DNA of 64,000 nucleotides from Bacteroides sp. (GTDB taxonomy: Bacteria; Bacteroidota; Bacteroidia; Bacteroidales; Muribaculaceae), in assembly GCA_014802015.1 (NCBI GenBank), contig JAAVDB010000038.1:1-64000 (forward strand), read 5' to 3'. This document shows positions 27,648-36,500 of the stretch, piece by piece (positions within the stretch are counted from its first letter, which is position 1; each line of letters begins with the position of its first letter). Both the position numbers and the translations under genes were made by a program. The notes under the pieces are model-generated. The model worked only from the letters and a program-made list of their open reading frames with translations. It did no database searches and was not told the DNA's origin.

Positions 27648-28175
27648 TCAGATTCTTGTCACCGAGGCGAGTGCCCCGCAGTGCATGGTGTACTCACCGT
27701 CGCGGCGTATGGCGCAGACGAGCGAAGTCAGGGCATCGAGCGGCGATGCCGGATAGAGCCTGAGCATCCCGTCGGAAGTAAAAATCGCCACCGGAGCCGA
27801 GGCGCATGCCCGTGTGAACGGATGGCCCTGACGCTGCGCCACGGCACATGTCGGATCGGTGATGACCGTGGCCGGTGACTGCCACCCTGACAGACTGACG
27901 TTCAGCACCCTGAGCGTCCCCGGAGGCAATGCGAGCGTGATACATTCATCCTCAGGCGGAGGCAACAGCATATCTCCTGCTATATCCTCAGGCTCAAGCA
28001 GCGAAGCATCAGCCTCAAGCAACAGACGGGTATACCACTCGTCCATCTCGGCCTTGAGCATGAGATTACGGTCGGAATCGTCCGAGCCGTTAACGACTGC
28101 ATCATCGCAGAGAGGGGCGTAGCCACGCAGAGTGCGCCAGAGGGCAAGAAATTCGGATTGTGAGTAGGTAGGCAT
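27648..28175 (-). CDS. Putative phage head-tail adaptor protein
   Basis: A 175-aa protein, the first gene of block A. The N-terminal half (about 1-65) looks helical (YSQSEFLALWRTLRGYAP, MDEWYTRLLLEADASLL). The C-terminal half looks like beta strands with short motifs (TLRVLNVSLSGW, MLRLYPASPLDALT). Size, fold impression and position next to a portal gene suggest a connector/adaptor protein such as P22 gp4, but I see no diagnostic motif. The ATG is about 20 nt after the predicted transcription start. Function is inferred from context. Confidence 0.6.
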   Translation of the reverse strand: MPTYSQSEFLALWRTLRGYAPLCDDAVVNGSDDSDRNLMLKAEMDEWYTRLLLEADASLLEPEDIAGDMLLPPPEDECITLALPPGTLRVLNVSLSGWQSPATVITDPTCAVAQRQGHPFTRACASAPVAIFTSDGMLRLYPASPLDALTSLVCAIRRDGEYTMHCGALASVTRI

Positions 28176-28202
28176 TTTTTATTCATATTTGGTTAACTTG
28201 TC

Positions 28203-28250
28203 TGCAAAGTTAATGCCGCCGACGGGGGTAAAAGGTGCGATAATGTCGCG
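28203..28250 (-). promoter_or_regulatory. Promoter of block A with shared 22-bp element
   Basis: On the minus strand a 22-bp element at 28229-28250 (beginning CGCGACATTATCGCACC and ending TTTTA) lies 16 nt upstream of TAACTTTGCA (28203-28212), a Bacteroidota -7 box. The element contains the dyad GCGA-CATTA-TCGC. An identical element with the same -7 box is found at block B (50672-50693). The dyad sits just upstream of or over the -33 position, so it may be an activator or operator site. Confidence 0.8.
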
Positions 28251-28254
28251 GAGG

Positions 28255-28286
28255 TTTGGCAAGGTCGGTAAAATAGAGTAATTTTG
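28255..28286 (+). promoter_or_regulatory. Promoter of bioB
   Basis: TTTG at 28255-28258, a 20-nt spacer and TAATTTTG at 28279-28286. It starts only 4 nt from the shared 22-bp element of the divergent block A promoter. Confidence 0.65.
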
Positions 28287-28341
28287 CCGATGTAATTACC
28301 AACGATAAAACTTATTGACGTTTAATTTTTAAGCGTTACTT

Positions 28342-29313
28342 ATGGATATATTTTCTATCAAAGAAAGGATACTCGCCGGCGGCTCGATCACTCCCGACGA
28401 GGCCTACCGACTGGCCGAACAGCTTGACGAGGGGCAGCTGCGCGAACAGCTATATGAGGCCGCGGCCGAAATCACCGCAAAATTCGGTCCCCGGAAATTC
28501 GACTCCTGCTCCATCATCAACGCCCGATCGGGCCGCTGTCCCGAGGACTGTAAATGGTGTGCGCAGTCAGCCTCCTATCCCACGTCGGTAAATATCTATC
28601 CGCTCGTCAATCACGACGTGTGCATGGATATGGCCGACCGCAACAGCCGTGCCGGCATAGGGCGGTTCTCGCTCGTCACCAGCGGACGTGCCGTGACGGG
28701 ACACACACTCGACACCATCTGTGAATATTACTCCGAGCTCAACCGCAAGGGTGACATATATCTCTGTGCATCGATGGGTCTGCTCGAAGACGAAGCCATG
28801 CGCCGTCTGCACGAGGCCGGTGTGAAACGCTATCACTGCAATCTTGAGACCTCACGAAGCTTCTTCCCCTCGCTCTGCTCCACCCACACTCAGGAGGACA
28901 AACACACCACCATAGCCCGTGCCCGCAAGGCCGGTATGGAGATATGCTGCGGAGGCATCATAGGCATGGGCGAGTCCATGCGCCAGCGTGTGGAATTTGC
29001 CCTCGACCTGCGCGAGGTCGATCCGGTGAGCATACCGCTCAACGTGCTCCATCCCATACCCGGCACACCGCTTGAGCAAATGCCTCCGCTGACCGACAAC
29101 GAGATTCTTGACACGGTGGCCATATTCCGCCTGGTGCATCCGCGCGTCATAATACGTTTTGCCGGCGGACGCGACCGCATATCGCCTGAAGCCCAGCGTC
29201 AGGCCCTGCGCATAGGCGTGAACGGTGCCATCATGGGCGATCTGCTCACGACAGTCGGGGCACAGATCCGTCAGGACAAAGAGATGATAGAGGAGTGCGG
29301 TTATGAATTCTGA
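28342..29313 (+). CDS. bioB: Biotin synthase
   Basis: A 323-aa radical SAM enzyme inserting sulfur into dethiobiotin. The [4Fe-4S]-SAM motif is C66/C70/C73 (CPEDCKWCAQSA). Further conserved cysteines for the [2Fe-2S] cluster are in YLCASMG, YHCNLETS and EICCGGIIGMGE, and the conserved Arg is in IRFAGGRD. No other bio genes are in the window. It overlaps the following ThiF-like gene by 11 bp, suggesting translational coupling. Its promoter is divergent from, and abuts, that of phage-like block A. Confidence 0.95.
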   Translation: MDIFSIKERILAGGSITPDEAYRLAEQLDEGQLREQLYEAAAEITAKFGPRKFDSCSIINARSGRCPEDCKWCAQSASYPTSVNIYPLVNHDVCMDMADRNSRAGIGRFSLVTSGRAVTGHTLDTICEYYSELNRKGDIYLCASMGLLEDEAMRRLHEAGVKRYHCNLETSRSFFPSLCSTHTQEDKHTTIARARKAGMEICCGGIIGMGESMRQRVEFALDLREVDPVSIPLNVLHPIPGTPLEQMPPLTDNEILDTVAIFRLVHPRVIIRFAGGRDRISPEAQRQALRIGVNGAIMGDLLTTVGAQIRQDKEMIEECGYEF

Positions 29314-30013
29314 CCTCAACACACGCTATCGCGGACACCTGTCGCTGTGCGAGATCGACCTGCCGGGCCAGCAACGCATCACTGACGGACGCGTGCTCAT
29401 CGTCGGAGCCGGCGGACTCGGATCGCCCGTGGCGCTCTATCTTGCCGCCGCGGGAGTGGGCCACATCACCATCCTCGATCCCGACACCGTGAGCCTCAGC
29501 AATCTGCAGCGTCAGATCATGCACGGCACTCCTGACATCGGACGCCCCAAGGCCGAATCGGCCCGCGACGCCATGACACGCATCAATCCACATATTATAA
29601 TAGAGCCTGTCACAGGACTCATTACCCCCGACAATGCCGCCGACCTTATCGGTCGTCACGACGTGACCGTGGACTGTACCGACAACCTCGACACGCGCCT
29701 GCTCATCAGCGACACTTGCATAGAGACCGGGAGCAACTACGTGTTCGGAGCCGTACGCCGGTTTGAGGGTCAGGCCTTCACCCACACCCCCGGCACGGCA
29801 TCCTACCGCGACATCTTCGGCGGCGAGGACAACGACAGCGGCGACCTGCCGTGCGCCATCGACGGCGTGCTCAACACCGTCGTGGGCATCATCGGCTGTA
29901 TCCAGGCCACCGAGGTGCTGAAACTCCTCGCCCGCACAGGCGACCTGCTCACCGACAGGTTGCTGACATTCGATGCCATCACTATGAATTTCAATACTTT
30001 CCGCCTACGCTAA
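29303..30013 (+). CDS. ThiF/MoeB/HesA-family adenylyltransferase
   Basis: A 236-aa E1-like enzyme that adenylates the C-terminus of a ubiquitin-like sulfur carrier. Motifs are the nucleotide loop GAGGLGSP (35-42), NLQRQIMH with the arginine finger (about 67-74), and VDCTDNLDTR. The two zinc CxxC pairs found in most MoeB/ThiF proteins are absent. A single cysteine is in GDLPCAIDGV. It overlaps bioB by 11 bp. The partner (ThiS, MoaD or another carrier) is not in the window, so the pathway is not settled. A role in sulfur delivery connected with bioB is speculative. Confidence 0.85.
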   Translation: MNSDLNTRYRGHLSLCEIDLPGQQRITDGRVLIVGAGGLGSPVALYLAAAGVGHITILDPDTVSLSNLQRQIMHGTPDIGRPKAESARDAMTRINPHIIIEPVTGLITPDNAADLIGRHDVTVDCTDNLDTRLLISDTCIETGSNYVFGAVRRFEGQAFTHTPGTASYRDIFGGEDNDSGDLPCAIDGVLNTVVGIIGCIQATEVLKLLARTGDLLTDRLLTFDAITMNFNTFRLR

Positions 30014-30082
30014 CTTGCCCGAGGCATAGCCCGATTAATGAATTTTAACACTCAACCGCCCTACCCTCCCGTGCAATTTGAG

Positions 30083-30090
30083 TAACTTTG
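30083..30090 (+). promoter_or_regulatory. -7 box of the MetE-like gene
   Basis: TAACTTTG 42 nt upstream of the ATG at 30133. No clear -33 TTTG at the right distance. Confidence 0.45.
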
Positions 30091-30132
30091 TCCCCCGGCA
30101 GAAAAGAAGAGTGTATACATATAAATTACGCT

Positions 30133-31254
30133 ATGACTACAAAAAACATCACGCCTCGCGTAGACATCGTAGGCAGCTTCCTCCCTCCCGAAGAGCTTGA
30201 GCTCGCAATCGAACAGAAAAAACAGGGCGTCATCACCGAAGATGAACTCCATGCCGTCGAAGACCGTGTCATAGACCGCCTCATCGATCGTGAGATCGAG
30301 GCAGGACTCACTATAGTCACCGATGGTGAGATGCGCCGCAAATCATGGGACCGCGACTTCTGGGAAGGATTTGAAGGCATGAAACGTGACCGTATCGACA
30401 CGGGCAACGTATTCCAGGACGATGTGATGCGTCACGACCTGCTCCGCTTCGAGGGCCGTATCGCCTTCAACCCCTCGCACCCGTTCTTCGAGAAATTCAC
30501 CCACATGCTCGGCCTGGCCGGCTCACGCGCCGCCGTGCGTCAGGACATCCCCTCGCCCGGCGAGCTGTACATGCGCATTATGCTCAGTTCCAACGGCGAA
30601 CCCGGCAAGATATACGAGTCGCCCGAAACTCTTCTTGACGACATCGTCGAGGCCTATCGCGCCACCATCGCCGAACTCTACCGCCTCGGCTGCCGCCACA
30701 TCCAGCTCGACAGCTCGGTGTGGGGACGCCTCAGCGATCCCGACTTCGAGCGCACACTGCTGCTCGGCGGTATGGATCCCGATGTCATCACCGAAACACT
30801 GCTCACCCTCATCAACCGATCGGTAGCCGACCGTCCCGCCGACCTTGAGATAATACTCAGCATAGCCGCCGACGAGACCCGTATACCCCGCTGGGGCGAC
30901 CAGCGCGAACTGCGTCACCTCATCAGAATGCTTGAGAACATCGATGTCGACGGATTCCTTATGCCCTTCGACCTCACCCATCCCGAGCACGCCGAGGTTC
31001 TGAGCCACCTGCCCGCCGGCAAGCGCGCCATCCTCGGACTGGTCGACGGCAGTCTGCCAGGCCTTGAAAATGTCGACGACATCGTCGAGGTAGTAAAGGT
31101 AGCGGAGCGCCATGTCGATCCGGCATACATCTCCATCAGCCCGACATGCGGATTCAAGGTGAGAGACCGCGAGCGTCAGGGACTCAACTACGAGACCCAG
31201 TGGACTAAAATCAATCTGCTTGAGCAGGCCGTAGCCCGCCTCGCCGCAGAATAA
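30133..31254 (+). CDS. MetE-like cobalamin-independent methionine synthase family protein
   Basis: A 373-aa protein of the UROD/MetE-like superfamily, corresponding to only the C-terminal catalytic barrel of MetE. It is similar to short YxjG/YxjH-type proteins. Conserved parts are DGEMRRKSWDRDFW, HIQLDSSVWGRLSD and the zinc-cysteine motif ISPTCGFKV. It probably transfers a methyl group to homocysteine or a related thiol, with an unknown methyl donor. The ATG at 30133 is chosen over an upstream in-frame codon because it directly follows the leader and gives a standard N-terminus. A strong terminator follows. Confidence 0.85.
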   Translation: MTTKNITPRVDIVGSFLPPEELELAIEQKKQGVITEDELHAVEDRVIDRLIDREIEAGLTIVTDGEMRRKSWDRDFWEGFEGMKRDRIDTGNVFQDDVMRHDLLRFEGRIAFNPSHPFFEKFTHMLGLAGSRAAVRQDIPSPGELYMRIMLSSNGEPGKIYESPETLLDDIVEAYRATIAELYRLGCRHIQLDSSVWGRLSDPDFERTLLLGGMDPDVITETLLTLINRSVADRPADLEIILSIAADETRIPRWGDQRELRHLIRMLENIDVDGFLMPFDLTHPEHAEVLSHLPAGKRAILGLVDGSLPGLENVDDIVEVVKVAERHVDPAYISISPTCGFKVRDRERQGLNYETQWTKINLLEQAVARLAAE

Positions 31255-31279
31255 TACCTTATATATAACTATCTAACAG

Positions 31280-31318
31280 CTGTGCCGGCCCCGCGGATAC
31301 GTTGCGGAGCCGGCACAG
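31280..31318. terminator. Terminator between the MetE-like and SIMPL genes
   Basis: The stem CTGTGCCGGC / GCCGGCACAG with an inner CCGCG/TGCGG pairing, followed by TCGTTTATG. It lies between convergent genes and may serve both. Confidence 0.75.
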
Positions 31319-31373
31319 TCGTTTATGTGTCAGGAGGGAGTGGACCTACCACCTTATTATATATTGTATCGGA

Positions 31374-32075
31374 TCAGTCTTCGAGATAGTAGACTATCGT
31401 TGACACCACCCGGACCTTCTTGATGAACGGAGTCGAGGAATCCGAGTCATCGATCGAGAACTGGCCCTGCGAAGCGGTCTTGATCTTACCGACCTTGCTC
31501 TCGCTGTCGGCTGCAAACTGGTCAGCGGCGGCACGGGCATTTTTAGTCGCCTCGGCTATCATCTCAGGCTTGATGTCATTAAGCCCGGTAAACTGATAGT
31601 TGATATATGAGTTGGAGAACGCTATCCCCTCCTTGAGCAGTTCGCTCTGACGGTTGAGCAGTTCGCGCACCTTGTCCACCTTGCCGGTAGTCACAGTCAC
31701 CGTGCAGCTTATCGAGTAATTATAGCTGAACGAATCCGAGCGGTAACGGTTGGACGTAGCGTCATACGTGTCAGGCGGATTGACCGAAATCTCCTCGGGC
31801 GAAATTCCGTTAGAGGTCAGGAACTTTACTATCTTGTCATTATTCGCGCTCACACGGTCATATATGGTGGCCAGATCATTACCGGCAATGCTGTAGGTAA
31901 TGGGCCAAGTCACCTTATTGGCGTGCACCTCGCGCTCGGCCAGACCGCGGACGGTCACCTCCCTGTCACGAAACGCGATATTATCAATTCCCGCCTTGAG
32001 CGTCAGGCCGAGCACCACCACCGCCGCTGCGATGAGAGCGGCCGGTATAATACGTGAAGTCTTATTCATATTCAT
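31374..32075 (-). CDS. SIMPL domain (DUF541) protein
   Basis: A 233-aa protein with one N-terminal membrane anchor or signal segment (about 10-30, IPAALIAAAVVVLGLTLKA) and a periplasmic SIMPL domain. It has the VTVRGLAEREVHANKVTWPI strand and C-terminal VRVVSTIVYYLED. SIMPL-domain proteins have varied proposed roles in envelope stress and signalling; no enzymatic function is known. It is monocistronic, with a -7 box TATATTTG at 32094-32101, divergent from the aminotransferase gene. Confidence 0.88.
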   Translation of the reverse strand: MNMNKTSRIIPAALIAAAVVVLGLTLKAGIDNIAFRDREVTVRGLAEREVHANKVTWPITYSIAGNDLATIYDRVSANNDKIVKFLTSNGISPEEISVNPPDTYDATSNRYRSDSFSYNYSISCTVTVTTGKVDKVRELLNRQSELLKEGIAFSNSYINYQFTGLNDIKPEMIAEATKNARAAADQFAADSESKVGKIKTASQGQFSIDDSDSSTPFIKKVRVVSTIVYYLED

Positions 32076-32093
32076 TACGGATTAGAGTTTTTG

Positions 32094-32101
32094 CAAATAT
32101 A
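32094..32101 (-). promoter_or_regulatory. -7 box of the SIMPL gene
   Basis: TATATTTG on the minus strand, 18 nt before the ATG at 32075. Confidence 0.5.
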
Positions 32102-32143
32102 ACAAATATCCGGATATACTGTCTGTGATTATCACATTTTTTG

Positions 32144-32151
32144 TAATTTTG
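32144..32151 (+). promoter_or_regulatory. -7 box of the DegT aminotransferase gene
   Basis: TAATTTTG, 23 nt before the ATG at 32175. Confidence 0.5.
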
Positions 32152-32174
32152 TACATCAAACGTTTATATTGACA

Positions 32175-33341
32175 ATGAGCACACGACGCATACTCCTCTG
32201 TATGGCTCACATGAGCGGTAACGAGATGAAATATATCGACGAGGCATTTGCCGACAACTGGGTGGTGCCTCTCGGCCCGAACGTTGACGGATTTGAAGCG
32301 GATTTACAGCAATTCCTCTCACACGACGACCCCTCGCGCTCACACATACGCGTCGCAGCCGTCTCGGCCGGCACAGCGGCCATACACCTCGGCCTCATCC
32401 TGGCCGGAGTCAAGGCCGGTGACGAGGTCATCTGTCAGAGCTTCACATTCTCCGCGTCGGCCAATCCGATTGTCTATCAGGGTGCATCCCCCGTATTCGT
32501 CGACTCCGAGCCGGGCACCTGGAACATGGATCCCGACCTCCTCGACCGCGCCATAGCCGACCGCATCGCCGTGACCGGACACCGGCCGGCAGCCATAGTC
32601 CCCGTTCATCTCTACGGCATGCCCGCACGCATGGACGAGATCAACGCCATCGCAGCCCGCTGGGGCATCCCCGTGGTCGAAGACGCCGCCGAGGCGCTCG
32701 GCTCGACCTATCACGGACACGCATGCGGCACACTCGGTACATACGGAGCACTCAGCTTCAACGGCAATAAGATGATAACCACCTCGGGAGGCGGTGCACT
32801 CGTGTGTCCCGACGACGAGTCACGCGCCCGGGCCATATTCTTCGCCACACAGGCGCGCGAAGCCTACCCCTACTACCAGCACGAACACATCGGCTACAAC
32901 TACCGCATGAGCAACATCTGTGCCGGCATCGGACGCGGACAGATGACCATACTTGACGAGCATATAGCCCACCACCGTCACCTCGCCGGCCTGTACGCAT
33001 CCATGCTGGCCGATGTCGACGGCATCGAATATCACACATGTCCGATGGAGGACGCCGAGTCAAACTACTGGCTGTCGACCATCACACTCACCCCCGACGC
33101 CATCGCCCGCGGACTCGACCCGGACACACTGCGTCAGAGACTGGCGGCAATCGGTGTCGAGAGCCGTCTGCTGTGGAAGCCGATGCACCTACAGCCCGTC
33201 TTCGCATCCGCACCCGCCTACGTCAACGGAGTCAGTGAAGACCTCTTCGCACGCGGTCTCTGTCTCCCCTCCGGACCGTGGGTCACCGATGACGACATCC
33301 TCACTATTGTCAACGAGATTAAACTCTACCTCGCCCGCTGA
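32175..33341 (+). CDS. DegT/DnrJ/EryC1/StrS-family sugar aminotransferase
   Basis: A 388-aa PLP-dependent aminotransferase acting on keto-sugar nucleotides. The PLP lysine is K199 in SFNGNKMITTSGGGAL. Other conserved motifs are VSAGTAAIHLGL, VHLYGMP and VEDAAEALGS. The start ATG at 32175 is chosen over a TTG two codons upstream. Such enzymes build amino-sugars for O-antigen, capsule or protein glycans (PglE/LegC type). No other sugar genes are adjacent, so the exact product is unknown. Confidence 0.9.
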   Translation: MSTRRILLCMAHMSGNEMKYIDEAFADNWVVPLGPNVDGFEADLQQFLSHDDPSRSHIRVAAVSAGTAAIHLGLILAGVKAGDEVICQSFTFSASANPIVYQGASPVFVDSEPGTWNMDPDLLDRAIADRIAVTGHRPAAIVPVHLYGMPARMDEINAIAARWGIPVVEDAAEALGSTYHGHACGTLGTYGALSFNGNKMITTSGGGALVCPDDESRARAIFFATQAREAYPYYQHEHIGYNYRMSNICAGIGRGQMTILDEHIAHHRHLAGLYASMLADVDGIEYHTCPMEDAESNYWLSTITLTPDAIARGLDPDTLRQRLAAIGVESRLLWKPMHLQPVFASAPAYVNGVSEDLFARGLCLPSGPWVTDDDILTIVNEIKLYLAR

Positions 33342-33377
33342 CCGGCCCTCGGTCGGAGAGGCATTGGTTAAAAACCT

Positions 33378-33407
33378 TTTGCGGTTTAGATTATTTTCGT
33401 AACTTTG
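33378..33407 (+). promoter_or_regulatory. Promoter of nifJ
   Basis: TTTG at 33378-33381, an 18-nt spacer and TAACTTTG at 33400-33407, giving a leader of about 95 nt. Confidence 0.6.
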
Positions 33408-33508
33408 CACGGAGCTATTCCCACGCGGCATACGCTCAGTCAAAAATATCCGACTTCTAATACCGCAACTCAATTTAGACACAACTTGTTTTTCCTATCA
33501 ATATCACT

Positions 33509-36500
33509 ATGAGCAAAGAAAAAAAATTCTTGACGTGTGATGGTAACCAGGCAGCAGCCCACGTGAGCTATATGTTCTCGGAGGTAGCCGCTATCTACCC
33601 CATCACACCCTCGTCGACTATGGCTGAATACGTCGACGAATGGGCCGCAGCAGGTCGCAAAAACATCTTCGGTGAGACTGTTCTCGTACAGGAGATGCAG
33701 AGCGAAGGCGGTGCAGCCGGTGCCGTACACGGTTCACTCCAGGCAGGTGCCCTCACCACTACCTACACTGCATCACAGGGTCTTCTTCTGATGATCCCCA
33801 ACATGTACAAGATCGCCGGTGAGCTGCTCCCCTGCGTGTTCCACGTATCCGCTCGTACACTTGCCAGCCACGCTCTCTCGATCTTCGGTGACCACCAGGA
33901 CGTAATGTCTTGCCGTCAGACAGGCTTCGCCATGCTTGCCGAGGGTTCTGTACAGGAAGTTATGGACCTCGCAGGTGTCGCTCACCTCGCCACCATCAAG
34001 AGCCGCGTTCCTTTCCTCAACTTCTTCGACGGTTTCCGTACATCGCACGAGATCCAGAAGATCGAAGCTATGGATCAGGACGACCTCGCTCCCCTCGTTG
34101 ATCAGAAGGCTCTCGCCGACTTCCGCGCACGCGCCCTCAACCCCGGCAACCCCGTGGCACGCGGCATGGCTGAGAACGGCGACGTATTCTTCCAGCACCG
34201 CGAGTCTTGCAACGAATACTACAACCGCGTTCCCGAGATTGTAGAGGAATATATGAAGGAGATCACCCGCATCACAGGTCGTGAGTACGGACTCTTCAAC
34301 TACTACGGCGCTCCCGATGCCGACCGCGTCATCATCGCCATGGGTTCGGTTACCCAGGCCGCTCAGGAGGCTATCGACCACCTCACCGCTCAGGGCGAGA
34401 AGGTAGGTCTCGTTGCCGTACACCTCTATCGTCCCTTCTCGGCCAAGCACTTCCTCGCCGCTGTCCCCAAGACCGCCAAGCGTATCGCAGTGCTCGACCG
34501 CACCAAGGAGCCCGGAGCCAACGGCGAGCCCCTCTATCTCGACGTACGTGACTGCTTCTACGGTCAGGAGAACGCTCCCCTCATCGTCGGCGGCCGCTAC
34601 GGTCTCGCATCTAAGGACACCACTCCCGCACAGATCATCTCTGTGTTCGAGAACCTCGCACTCCCCCAGCCCAAGGACCACTTCACCCTCGGCATCATCG
34701 ACGACGTCACCTTCACATCACTTCCTCCCAAGGAAGAGATCGCACTGGGTGGCGCAAGCACATTCGAGGCTAAGTTCTACGGTCTCGGCGCTGACGGTAC
34801 TGTAGGTGCCAACAAGAACTCAGTAAAGATCATCGGTGACAACACCAACAAATACTGTCAGGCATACTTCGCATACGACTCCAAGAAGTCAGGCGGTTTC
34901 ACCTGTTCTCACCTCCGCTTCGGTGACGAGCCCATCCGCTCGACCTATCTGGTGACCACCCCCAACTTCGTCGCTTGCCACGTTCAGGCCTACCTCCACA
35001 TGTACGACGTGACCCGCGGTCTCCGCAAGGGCGGTACATTCCTTCTCAACACCATCTGGGAAGGCGAGGAACTTGCCAAGAATCTCCCCAACAAGATCAA
35101 GAAGTATTTCGCTGACAACGACATCACCGTTTACTACATCAACGCCACCAAGATCGCACAGGAGATCGGTCTGGGCAACCGCACCAACACCATTCTCCAG
35201 AGCGCATTCTTCCGCATCACCGAGGTTATCCCCGTTGAGCTCGCTGTTGAGCAGATGAAGAAATTCATCGTCAAGAGCTACGGCAAGAAGGGTCAGGACG
35301 TCGTTGACAAGAACTACGCAGCCGTTGACCGCGGTGGTGAGTACAAGCAGCTCCCCGTTGATAAGGCATGGAGCAACCTCCAGCCCGAGGCACCCGCAGC
35401 CAACAACGATCCCGAATTCATCAACAAGATCGTTCGCCCCATCAACGCACAGGACGGCGACCTCCTCAAGGTCAGCGACTTCCGCGGCCGCGAAGACGGC
35501 ACCTGGGAACAGGGCACCGCAGCCTACGAGAAACGCGGCGTAGCAGCCTTCGTACCCGAATGGGACAAGGACAACTGTATCCAGTGTAACTTCTGTGCCT
35601 ACGTCTGCCCCCACGCTGCCATCCGTCCCTTCCTCATCAACGCCGAGGAAATGGCCGCAGCTCCCTTCGGCGAGGACGCTACACTCCCCGCTACAGGCAA
35701 GCAGTTCGCAGGTCTCCGCTTCATCCAGAGCGTCGACGTTCTCGACTGTCTCGGATGTAACAACTGTGTCGCTGTCTGCCCCGGCAAGAAGGGCGTGAAG
35801 GCACTCGCGATGAAGCCCCTCGAATCACAGCTGCCCAAGCAGCAGGAGTGGGATTACTGCGTTGCCAGCGTAGCTTCCAAGCAGGACCTCGTCGACATCA
35901 AGTCGACCGTCAAGAACTCACAGTTCGCTACACCCCTCTTCGAGTTCTCAGGCGCTTGCTCAGGTTGCGGCGAGACACCTTACGTAAAACTCATCTCACA
36001 GCTCTTCGGCGACCACGAGATCGTGGCCAATGCTACCGGCTGTTCATCAATCTACTCAGGCTCAGTACCCTCGACACCTTACACCAAGAATGCCAAGGGC
36101 GAAGGTGTGGCATGGGCCAACTCACTCTTCGAGGACTTCGCTGAGTTCGGTCTCGGTATGAGCATCGCTCACGAGAAACTCCAGGCTCGCGTGGCTGACG
36201 CCATGAAGGCAGCCATCGAGTGCGATAAGTGCTGCGGTGACATCAAGACACTCGCACAGCGCTGGCTCGACGCTCCCACCGACGTAGCAGTCACCAAGGA
36301 AGTAGCCGAGAAGATCGTTCCCCTCTGCGAGGCTTGCGGATGTGACGTATGCAAGAAACTCCTCTCTGTCAAGGAGCACATCGCATACCGTTCACAGTGG
36401 ATCATCGCCGGTGACGGTGCAGCTTATGACATCGGCTTCGGCGGTCTCGACCACGTACTCGCATCAGGCAAGAATGTCAACGTACTCGTAGTCGACACCG

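Noticed and set aside
33773-35614. Long minus-strand open frames (up to about 300 codons) opposite nifJ
   Set aside because: They mirror the strongly biased codon use of nifJ, have Leu/Val/Glu-rich low-complexity translations and no promoter; nifJ is certain.
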